9,712 bases of DNA, from the NCBI GenBank assembly GCA_002721895.1, contig PBLV01000022.1, forward strand, positions 3,066 through 12,777, given 5' to 3'. The position numbers and the translations under genes are program-made. This stretch comes from Verrucomicrobiales bacterium (GTDB lineage Bacteria; Verrucomicrobiota; Verrucomicrobiae; Limisphaerales; UBA1100). Positions 1 through 5,626 of this stretch are shown piece after piece (position 1 is the first letter of the stretch; every line of letters starts with the position of its first letter). The notes under the pieces were generated by a model. It saw only the letters and a program-made list of their open reading frames with translations, did not search any database and had not been told where the DNA came from.

Positions 1-549
1 CGGGAGAACGCCAAAAACTTTATCCGTTCCATCATCGATGCTGGCGCGCAACTCGGCGCGCCAGCCATCATCGGCTCCATGCAGGGTCGTTTCGAGGGTG
101 AGGTGACTAAGGAACAGGCGCTTGAATGGCTGCGCGAGGCGCTCAATGACCTCGGCGAACACGCCAAGGCGGCCGGCGTGCCGTTGATTTACGAGCCGCT
201 CAATCGTTACGAAAGTAATTTGCTGAACCGCGCCGAGGATGCCGTGGCATTTCTCAGTACGCTAGACACGGACAATGTGGTGATCCTCGCCGACCTTTTC
301 CACATGAACATCGAGGAAACCAGCATCGCTGACGGGCTGCGCACCTACGGCGATCATATCGGCCATGTGCATTTTGTGGATAGCAACCGCCGCCCGGCCG
401 GCTGCGGGCACATGGATTACGAACCGATCGCGGCGGCCTTGAAGGAGGTCGGCTACGATAAGTACGCTTCGGCCGAGGCGTTTCCTTGGCCGGATTCCGA
501 TGCCGCAGCCAAGACCACGATCGACGCTTTCAAACAACACCTCGCTTAA
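1..549 (+). CDS. Sugar epimerase/isomerase, TIM-barrel (AP endonuclease 2-like), 5'-truncated
   Basis: The frame is open from base 1 and ends with TAA at 547-549, giving 182 residues of a protein whose start lies outside the window. It matches the C-terminal two thirds of the xylose-isomerase-like TIM-barrel family that includes D-tagatose 3-epimerase and hydroxypyruvate isomerase. The four expected metal ligands are visible, counting from the first codon: Glu65 in YEPLNRYE, Asp98 in ADLFHMN (with His101), His124 in GHVHFVDSNR and Glu159 in ASAEAF. The paired Glu65 and Glu159 are the usual acid/base residues for moving a proton next to a sugar carbonyl. The protein is probably cytosolic. The next gene starts one base after the stop (TAACATG), so the two are likely co-translated. 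The substrate cannot be read from sequence; context favours a keto-sugar or sugar acid in L-sugar catabolism. The family call is firm and the reaction is inferred. Confidence 0.9.
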   Translation, partial: RENAKNFIRSIIDAGAQLGAPAIIGSMQGRFEGEVTKEQALEWLREALNDLGEHAKAAGVPLIYEPLNRYESNLLNRAEDAVAFLSTLDTDNVVILADLFHMNIEETSIADGLRTYGDHIGHVHFVDSNRRPAGCGHMDYEPIAAALKEVGYDKYASAEAFPWPDSDAAAKTTIDAFKQHLA

Positions 550-550
550 C

Positions 551-1480
551 ATGGAACGACGCAAGCTTGGTAATACGGACCTTGAACTGCCGGTGATTTC
601 CTATGGCGCCTCTTCGCTGGGGCAGGAGTTTCGGCGGGTGACCATTGATGAAGCATTGCAATCCTGCCGGGTGGCGCTGGAGCTGGGCATGAACTTCATC
701 GATACCTCGCCTTTTTACGGACGTGGCATGAGCGAGGTGCTGCTCGGGCAGGTGCTGCGCAATTTGCCGCGGGAAGAATTCATCCTCGGCACCAAGCTTG
801 GCCGGTACGATCTGCAGCATTTTGATTTCTCCGCCAAACGCGTCGCGGAAAGCATCGACGTGAGCCTGCACCGCATGGGCGTGGATCATCTCGACATCAT
901 TCTGTGCCACGACATTGAGTTTGTGGACATGCAGCAGATCGTTGATGAAACCATTCCCGCCATCCAAAAAATCCGCGACGCCGGCAAGGTGCGTTACATT
1001 GGTTTCTCCGGTTATCCGATGAAGATTTTCCCTTTCATCATCGATCAGATCGATGTGGATGTGGTGCTTTCCTACAACAATTACCATTTGCAAAACACGC
1101 GCTTTGGCGAGTTGATCCCTTACTTCAAAGAGAAGGGTGTCGGCATCATGAACGCCGGTCCATTCTGCGCGCGGTTGCTCACCAACGCGCCGTTGCCCGA
1201 GTGGCACAAGGAACCGGAGGAAGTGCGTGTGGCCTGCAAGGAGGCTGCCGACCTTTGCGCCGCACAGGGCGTGGATATCGCGCAATTGGCCGTGCAGTTC
1301 TGCGTGGCCAATCAAGACATCACCACCACTGTCGCCGGTAGTGCCAACCCCGATAACGTCCGCAACTGGGCCAAGTGGGCCGACACACCGATGGATGCCG
1401 AACTCCTCACCGAAGTGCGCGCCATTCTCGAGCCCATCAAAGACATTGGCCACATTGAGGGGCTGCCGGAGAACAACTGA
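551..1480 (+). CDS. Aldo/keto reductase, L-galactose dehydrogenase-like
   Basis: This 309-residue NAD(P)-dependent oxidoreductase is full length for the family. The ATG at 551 gives the canonical opening MERRKLGNTDLELP; an in-frame ATG at 500 would run back into the previous gene. The catalytic tetrad is complete: Asp51 and Tyr56 in FIDTSPFYG, Lys82 in GTKLGRY and His120 in LCHDIEF. From memory, several stretches follow plant L-galactose dehydrogenase closely, including GRY-FDFSA-RV--SID, CHDIEF---QIV-ETIPA and the terminal ILEPIK. Those enzymes, and bacterial L-fucose (D-threo-aldose) dehydrogenases, oxidise the aldose C1 to a lactone. The likely role is therefore oxidation of L-galactose or L-fucose to its lactone in the cytosol. 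It begins one base after the epimerase stop and shares one base with the next start codon, which points to a polycistronic message. The aldo/keto reductase family is certain; the substrate is a good but untested inference. Confidence 0.93.
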   Translation: MERRKLGNTDLELPVISYGASSLGQEFRRVTIDEALQSCRVALELGMNFIDTSPFYGRGMSEVLLGQVLRNLPREEFILGTKLGRYDLQHFDFSAKRVAESIDVSLHRMGVDHLDIILCHDIEFVDMQQIVDETIPAIQKIRDAGKVRYIGFSGYPMKIFPFIIDQIDVDVVLSYNNYHLQNTRFGELIPYFKEKGVGIMNAGPFCARLLTNAPLPEWHKEPEEVRVACKEAADLCAAQGVDIAQLAVQFCVANQDITTTVAGSANPDNVRNWAKWADTPMDAELLTEVRAILEPIKDIGHIEGLPENN

Positions 1481-2022
1481 TGGCGAATGAAATGTTTCCC
1501 GTAAACATCGTTCACGATAAGGCCGAGGCTGGCGGGCTGCAATACCTTGTAATCGGAGGACATGCAGTGAATGTTTATTGCGAACCGCGATCAACCTTGG
1601 ATGTGGATTTTCTGGTTCGACGGGATGAATGCAAGCGGTGGGAAGAATTGCTCAAAGGAGAAGGATTTCAGCCGCGGTCCCATGGTGAGACGTTTGTGCT
1701 TTTCAATCCACCCTATGGTGTTCGTTGGCGTTTGGACTTGATGCTTGTTTCGGAAGATACATTCGGGAAAATTTTATCGGCAGCCAAAGAGGTTAAAATG
1801 CTGGGAGTGACCGCTCAGGTTCCGTCCATTGAGCATTTGTTGGCGATGAAAGTTCATGCTTTGCGGCATGGAAATCAGGAACGGTTTGAAAAGGACTTTG
1901 GTGATGTGTTAAACTTGATTCGCAACGCGGAATTCGGCGTGGACTCTGAACCTGTCCGTCGTGCATTCCAGCAATTTGGTACTGAAGAATTATATGAGCG
2001 CGTCAAGCAACGACTCGGCTGA
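1480..2022 (+). CDS. Nucleotidyltransferase, AbiEii/MNT-like
   Basis: This 180-residue protein has the signature of the DNA polymerase beta-type nucleotidyltransferase fold. The motif VIGGHAVNVY supplies Gly26-Gly27, followed by Asp41-x-Asp43 in TLDVDF and a third acidic residue, Asp87, in WRLDLML. All three metal-binding aspartates are therefore present. The C-terminal helix LLAMKVHALRHG followed by KDFGDVLNL resembles AbiEii-type and minimal nucleotidyltransferases found in toxin-antitoxin and abortive infection systems. Such enzymes transfer nucleotides to RNA, tRNA or protein; the target here is unknown. The start codon overlaps the reductase stop (TGATG), so it is coupled to a sugar operon with which it has no obvious metabolic link. 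Base composition looks lower in GC than the flanking genes, consistent with insertion. The fold is confident; toxin function is only a possibility, and no HEPN or AbiEi partner is seen. Confidence 0.85.
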   Translation: MANEMFPVNIVHDKAEAGGLQYLVIGGHAVNVYCEPRSTLDVDFLVRRDECKRWEELLKGEGFQPRSHGETFVLFNPPYGVRWRLDLMLVSEDTFGKILSAAKEVKMLGVTAQVPSIEHLLAMKVHALRHGNQERFEKDFGDVLNLIRNAEFGVDSEPVRRAFQQFGTEELYERVKQRLG

Positions 2023-2023
2023 C

Positions 2024-2227
2024 ATGGAGCCGTCGGAGGTTCGGGAAACTCCGGCGCCGTATGGATTTGAGCTTCCGGTGGATCCCGGTTATCGCGAGCA
2101 GCCGCCGCAGGGCAGTTGGGAGGATGGCCTGTGCCTCAGCGAAGCCGCGCTGGACATGGTCCAAGACCGTCCTGAAGTTTTCGTTCAACGCGACTGCAAT
2201 CGATGTGCCGTGGAGTTTGTCCTTTAA
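2024..2227 (+). CDS. Small acidic hypothetical protein
   Basis: This is a 67-residue protein that I do not recognise. It starts with an ATG one base after the nucleotidyltransferase stop (TGACATG), a spacing typical of coupled genes. An in-frame ATG at 1994 would add ten residues and overlap the previous gene by 29 bases. Neither start has a convincing Shine-Dalgarno sequence. The protein is strongly acidic, with 14 Asp/Glu, five Arg and no Lys. It is proline-rich in its first half (PAPYGFELPVDPGYREQPP) and ends in a compact Cys58-x2-Cys61 motif followed by VEFVL. There is no signal peptide or membrane segment. A C-terminal cysteine pair followed by VEF and an acidic character look like a real folded domain rather than noise. 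Being paired with the nucleotidyltransferase, it might be its partner, substrate or antitoxin; that is inference only. Confidence 0.65.
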   Translation: MEPSEVRETPAPYGFELPVDPGYREQPPQGSWEDGLCLSEAALDMVQDRPEVFVQRDCNRCAVEFVL

Positions 2228-2248
2228 ATGGTTCGCTTTACTTGCCAA

Positions 2249-3274
2249 ATGAAAGCCATCATTCTCGAGAAGCCGGAACACTTCACCACAGCCACCCTCG
2301 ACGAGTCACCGGGGCCGGGGGCGGGGGAGGCTTTGGTGGAGGTGCATCGGGTGGGGATTTGTGGGACGGATGTCTCGGGGTACTTGGGCAAGATGCCGTT
2401 TTATACGTATCCGGTGATTCCCGGGCATGAGTTGGGGGTGACGGTTTTAGAGGTGGGGGCAGGAGTCACGAATGTCTCGGCGGGCGACCGGTGTTCGGTA
2501 GAGCCTTACATGAATTGCGGCGAGTGCTACGCCTGCCGGAAGGGGGCGACGAATTGCTGCGAAAGTCTCGAGGTGATCGGCGTGCACAAGGATGGCGGGA
2601 TGCGCGAGCGGTTTGTGTTGCCGGCGCGCAAGCTGCATCCGTCGGTGAAGTTGACGATGGAGCAACTGGCGCTGGTGGAGACGCTGGGCATCGGTTGCCA
2701 TTGCGTGGACCGCGCGGCACCGGCGAAGGGCGAGCGGGTGCTGGTGATCGGCGCAGGGCCGATCGGGCTTTCGGTGGTGGAGTTCCTGAAGGTGGCGGGT
2801 GCGGAGATCACGGTGATGGACATGAACGAGACGCGGCTGGCGTTTTGCGAGTCGCCGATGGGCGTGGATCACACGGTGGTTTTCAAAAATGACGGCACGG
2901 AGGCGGATCGATTGCGCGAAGTGAACGGCGGCGAGCTGCCGACCACGGTGATCGACGCAACGGGCAGCCATGTGTCGATGTCCAATGCGTTTCAGTTTTG
3001 CGCGTTCACCGGTCAGGTGGTGTACGTGGGCATCACGACCGACGAATTGCAGTTTCGGCATGTGGCCATCCATCGGCCGGAGATCACCATCAAGGCCAGC
3101 CGCAACGCCGTGTCCGGCGATTTCACGCGCATCATTTTGCTGATTGAGGACGGCGTCATCGACACCGACCCGTGGCTCTCGCACCACGCCAGCTACGACG
3201 ATTTCATCGGCGAATTTCCCAACTGGCTCAAACCCGAGACCGGCGTCATCAAGGCCGTGCTGCACATGAACTGA
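2249..3274 (+). CDS. Zinc-dependent medium-chain dehydrogenase, L-galactonate 5-dehydrogenase (LgoD)-like
   Basis: This is a complete 341-residue zinc alcohol dehydrogenase. Catalytic zinc ligands are Cys38 in GICGTD and His60-Glu61 in PGHELG, with Glu144 a likely further ligand. The structural zinc loop has Cys90, Cys93, Cys96 and Cys104 in the classical C-x2-C-x2-C-x7-C spacing. The Rossmann motif GAGPIG is at 168-173, and Asp191 after the second strand (VMDMN) predicts NAD rather than NADP. From memory, GVHKDGG, VIDATGSHVSMSN, ELQF, SRNA and the terminal VIKAVL resemble E. coli LgoD (YjjN), which oxidises L-galactonate to D-tagaturonate. That would follow the upstream reductase after lactone opening. 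MKAIILEKP is the standard family start; an ATG at 2228, directly after the previous TAA, would add seven unusual residues. The 5' part of the coding strand is very G-rich. L-gulonate, sorbitol or threonine dehydrogenase activity are alternatives. Confidence 0.9.
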   Translation: MKAIILEKPEHFTTATLDESPGPGAGEALVEVHRVGICGTDVSGYLGKMPFYTYPVIPGHELGVTVLEVGAGVTNVSAGDRCSVEPYMNCGECYACRKGATNCCESLEVIGVHKDGGMRERFVLPARKLHPSVKLTMEQLALVETLGIGCHCVDRAAPAKGERVLVIGAGPIGLSVVEFLKVAGAEITVMDMNETRLAFCESPMGVDHTVVFKNDGTEADRLREVNGGELPTTVIDATGSHVSMSNAFQFCAFTGQVVYVGITTDELQFRHVAIHRPEITIKASRNAVSGDFTRIILLIEDGVIDTDPWLSHHASYDDFIGEFPNWLKPETGVIKAVLHMN

Positions 3275-3321
3275 AGCGTGATTGTAACCTGTAGCCATTG
3301 AGTAACGTATTTGCACCTGAT

Positions 3322-4173
3322 ATGAGTGGACGGGCCTTAATTGTGTTGATTGCTGCCGGCTTGGCTTTTCAAGGATTGGCGGATGACTCGAAGCCTGCCG
3401 GAGTAAAATGGAAAAATGTTCGCAACTACACGGTTGTCAAGCCGGCGGGCTATGACCCGGAGAAAAAATATCCCTTCATTCTCTCGCTGCATGGGTTTAC
3501 TTCCAATGGAGCGGGCCAAGCCCGGTTTTTCCCGCTGAAAGATTTGGCGGACAAGTACGGTTTTTTGTACAGTTTTCCCAGTGGTTTGGATCGGAGTTGG
3601 AATGCTACGGATGCCTGTTGTGATTGGAGGCGGAAGAATGACGACTCCTCTTACTTGAGAAATTTTATTCTTTGGGCGCAAAAGGAGTACAGCATCGATA
3701 AGGACAGGGTGTATTTGACGGGATTGTCCAACGGTGGGTTCATGAGCTATCGGATGGCGACGGATCATGCGGACATAATCACGGCCATTGTGCCATTCGC
3801 GGGGGTGGGTTTCAGTAAATGGCCCCGGAAACCGGCAGGGCCAGTGAGCGTTCTGCATATTCACGGGACCAAGGATTCCACGATCCGTTGGCAGGGCGGC
3901 CGGATATTTACCAAGACTTATCCCTCGGCTCAGGAGAATTTTAAGATGTGGCGTGAGTTTAATGGCTGCGACCAGAAAGTGGAGGTCAAGGAAGGGAAAA
4001 TTGACCTTGCCCGGCGTGTGCCCGGTAAAGAAACCGAGGTCACCCGATTTGTTAGCAAGAATGGTGGCGTGGTGACCGAACTATGGCGGGTGGAAAACGG
4101 CGGTCATGTGACGCCGCCAATCAAGGAGGCCCGCGAGCGAATCATTAAATGGCTTCTGGCGCGGTCGAAGTAG
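3322..4173 (+). CDS. Secreted alpha/beta-hydrolase esterase, LpqC/PHB-depolymerase type
   Basis: This 283-residue exported serine esterase starts at an ATG giving a clear signal peptide: Arg4, a hydrophobic core ALIVLIAAGLAF and likely cleavage after Ala20. A TTG at 3298 would add eight residues before it and is less likely. The catalytic triad is visible: Ser136 in GLSNGG, Asp185 in HIHGTKDST and His262 in ENGGHVTPP. LHGFTSNG (from 56) provides the oxyanion loop. The NATDACCDW segment with adjacent Cys99-Cys100 is typical of the esterase family that includes LpqC, PHB depolymerases and secreted feruloyl or acetylxylan esterases. Likely substrates are ester side groups on extracellular polysaccharide; PHB itself is less likely given the neighbours. 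It lies 47 bases after the dehydrogenase and could be read from the same transcript. Its stop codon is 3 bases from that of the convergent sulfatase. Confidence 0.88.
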   Translation: MSGRALIVLIAAGLAFQGLADDSKPAGVKWKNVRNYTVVKPAGYDPEKKYPFILSLHGFTSNGAGQARFFPLKDLADKYGFLYSFPSGLDRSWNATDACCDWRRKNDDSSYLRNFILWAQKEYSIDKDRVYLTGLSNGGFMSYRMATDHADIITAIVPFAGVGFSKWPRKPAGPVSVLHIHGTKDSTIRWQGGRIFTKTYPSAQENFKMWREFNGCDQKVEVKEGKIDLARRVPGKETEVTRFVSKNGGVVTELWRVENGGHVTPPIKEARERIIKWLLARSK

Positions 4174-4176
4174 TTA

Positions 4177-5508
4177 TCACTTCGTGTGCTTCGCAGCCCA
4201 TTCGTCGTGCAGTTTTTTTAGGCGCTGAGTGATCTCCGGATGTTCGGCAGCCAAATTCTTCATCTCACTCACGCCTTGTTTCAAGTTTACCAAGAAGAGC
4301 CGGTCTTTGCCAGTCAATGGGGCTTTGTTGCTGGTGTCCTGCGGGTTGCCGAGCAGCTTCCAGTCGCCCTCGCGCACGGCCCAGCGTGGATTGTTTCCAC
4401 GGCCGATTTGCCAGTGGAGTACTTTGTGTGGAGTTTTGGCATTGGCGTTCTTGATGATATTCACGAGGCTGAGTCCGTCGATGTCTTTTTGTCTTAGCTG
4501 AACACGGGTCAACTCAGCCAGTGTAGGCAGCCAGTCGCAGCTGTGCGCCACCTGGGATCGGATAGCGTCTTCGGGGATATGGCTTGGCCAGGTGATGATC
4601 GCGGGCACGCGCAGGCCACCTTCAAACATGCTGAATTTTGCACCGCGATAGGGACCGGAACTGCCGCCTCCATAATGGGCGCGTTCCTCGTGGCTGTGGC
4701 CGTGGTCGCTCTGGAAGACGATGATGGTGTCTTCACGCAGTTTCAGTCGATCCAGCGTGGCGAGCAGGTTGCCGATGGTTTCGTCCTGTGTGGAGAGAAA
4801 TGCCGCGTAAAAATTGCGCGGATAGGGCAGCTTGGCGTAATGCTTCAGCCACTTGGCGTAGCCTTGGTAGGGGTAGTGTGGAGTGTTTAGCGCGTAGTAC
4901 ATGAAGAACGGTTTGTCTTTGTTCTTCTCAATAAATGCGCCGGCTTCATCGGCCATCATCTGCGGAAAATATTTGCCGTCCTCAAAGATTTCCTTGCCGT
5001 TGCGCCACAGGTCGTGGCGGTTGGGGCCTTGCCAGTAAAAGAAATGCGAGTAGTTGTCGATGCAGCCGCCCATGTGGCCGAAGGAATAGTCAAAGCCCTG
5101 ACCATTGGGCATCGTCTCGGGTGTGTAGCCGAGGTGCCACTTGCCAATGTGCGCGGTGGCGTAGCCGGCCGCCTTAAATGTTTCGGCCATGGTCACTTCC
5201 GCCGTTGGCAGACCGGCGCGCCCCTTGATGGACCCGGCATTACCCGGCATGCCGGCGCGCACGGGGTAACGACCGGTCAGCAGCCCTGCCCGGGAAGGGG
5301 AACATACCGGGGCGGCTGCATAGAATTGGGTAAACCGCACGCCGCGCTTGGCGAGCGAATCCATGTGCGGCGTGGTGAGATCTTTGCTGCCATAGCATTT
5401 CAAATCCACCGAGCCCTGGTCGTCGGTGAAAATGATGATGACGTTTGGTTTGCGCGCCTCGGCAAGGGAAGTGAACAGGAGAAAAACAACGGAAAAGATG
5501 GCTTTCAC
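4177..5508 (-). CDS. Exported type I (formylglycine) sulfatase
   Basis: This 443-residue sulfatase carries all core motifs. Asp29-Asp30 in FTDDQG bind calcium. Cys69-S-P-S-Arg73 is the CxPSR site where Cys becomes formylglycine. Lys123 and His125 lie in GKWHLG, His211 in NTPHYPY, Asp268-His269 in SDHGH and Lys291 in YRGAKF. It would cut sulfate esters from carbohydrate outside the cytoplasm, and needs a formylglycine-generating enzyme not encoded here. I chose the GTG at 5508 because it yields MKAIFSVVFLLFTSLAEA, an ideal signal peptide with cleavage after Ala18. The in-frame ATG at 5598 would bury that signal behind 30 polar residues. No good Shine-Dalgarno precedes the GTG. It is convergent with the esterase and divergent from the giant secreted protein. 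Substrate specificity cannot be read from sequence; the L-sugar operon suggests a sulfated galactan or fucan. Confidence 0.93.
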   Translation of the reverse strand: MKAIFSVVFLLFTSLAEARKPNVIIIFTDDQGSVDLKCYGSKDLTTPHMDSLAKRGVRFTQFYAAAPVCSPSRAGLLTGRYPVRAGMPGNAGSIKGRAGLPTAEVTMAETFKAAGYATAHIGKWHLGYTPETMPNGQGFDYSFGHMGGCIDNYSHFFYWQGPNRHDLWRNGKEIFEDGKYFPQMMADEAGAFIEKNKDKPFFMYYALNTPHYPYQGYAKWLKHYAKLPYPRNFYAAFLSTQDETIGNLLATLDRLKLREDTIIVFQSDHGHSHEERAHYGGGSSGPYRGAKFSMFEGGLRVPAIITWPSHIPEDAIRSQVAHSCDWLPTLAELTRVQLRQKDIDGLSLVNIIKNANAKTPHKVLHWQIGRGNNPRWAVREGDWKLLGNPQDTSNKAPLTGKDRLFLVNLKQGVSEMKNLAAEHPEITQRLKKLHDEWAAKHTK

Positions 5509-5531
5509 GGGCCAAAGTTGCTGGGGTTCAT
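5505..5531 (-). other. Possible 8-codon leader ORF overlapping the sulfatase start
   Basis: On the minus strand an ATG at 5531-5529 opens an eight-codon frame (MNPSNFGP) whose TGA overlaps the proposed sulfatase GTG as GTGA. This arrangement is typical of translational coupling and could explain initiation at a GTG that lacks a Shine-Dalgarno sequence. The leader itself has no clear ribosome-binding site either, so chance is a real alternative. Confidence 0.25.
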
Positions 5532-5549
5532 GGACGTTGGCGAGGGGAA

Positions 5550-5578
5550 ATTTTATTGACAATTTGTGAATAAGTGGA
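5550..5578 (-). promoter_or_regulatory. Possible sulfatase promoter
   Basis: On the minus strand TAAAAT (5555-5550) matches five of six -10 bases. A poor -35 (TCCACT, 5578-5573) sits 17 bases upstream. Transcription would begin near 5543, about 35 bases before the GTG at 5508 but inside the coding part of the ATG-5598 alternative, which supports the shorter start. It overlaps the proposed promoter of the divergent gene. Confidence 0.25.
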
Positions 5579-5584
5579 GATTTT
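5556..5584 (+). promoter_or_regulatory. Possible promoter of the giant secreted protein
   Basis: A perfect -35 hexamer TTGACA lies at 5556-5561. Seventeen bases later, GATTTT (5579-5584) is only a three-of-six match to a -10 box. A transcript starting near 5591 would have a leader of roughly 36 bases ending in a strong Shine-Dalgarno. The location in the AT-richest part of the divergent intergenic region supports it, and the weak -10 would suggest low or activated expression. Confidence 0.35.
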
Positions 5585-5613
5585 GGCGGTGCTGGCAATG
5601 TTCGTCGGCTAAC

Positions 5614-5620
5614 AAGGAGG
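5614..5620 (+). promoter_or_regulatory. Ribosome binding site deciding the ATG at 5627
   Basis: AAGGAGG is a full Shine-Dalgarno match, six bases before the ATG at 5627. It directly abuts the in-frame GTG at 5621, which is too close to be used, so translation should start at 5627. This is the strongest ribosome binding site noticed in the window. Confidence 0.85.
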
Positions 5621-5626
5621 GTGGAA

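Noticed and set aside
530..1594. Long minus-strand open frame (354 codons) opposite the aldo/keto reductase
   Set aside because: It is the shadow of a GC-rich gene; its translation is His/Arg-rich with no recognisable motif, and the plus strand has a complete catalytic tetrad.
2447..3316. Minus-strand open frame (289 codons) opposite the zinc dehydrogenase
   Set aside because: It has unusual His/Arg-rich composition and no domain; the opposite strand encodes all zinc ligands and a Rossmann motif.
3275..3321. Promoter for the esterase (TTGTAA near 3282)
   Set aside because: No acceptable -10 hexamer is found at the right spacing; readthrough from the upstream operon is as likely.
4166..4184. 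Inverted repeat across the two stop codons as a bidirectional terminator
   Set aside because: The stem is only six base pairs with a seven-base loop and has no T-run on either strand, so it is too weak to annotate as a terminator.
5232..5255. Direct repeat ACCCGGCAT (5232-5240, 5242-5250) and a 12-bp palindrome CCGGCATGCCGG (5244-5255)
   Set aside because: They lie in sulfatase codons for a conserved MPGNAGS-type stretch, where Pro-Gly and Ala-Gly codons produce such patterns; no site function is implied.
5014..5559. Plus-strand open frame opposite the sulfatase N-terminal part
   Set aside because: The sulfatase active-site motifs lie on the minus strand over the same bases, and no start signal supports the plus frame.
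5509..5598. Sulfatase start at the ATG at 5598
   Set aside because: It would place 30 polar residues ahead of an otherwise perfect signal peptide and overlap the likely promoter; the GTG at 5508 fits export.
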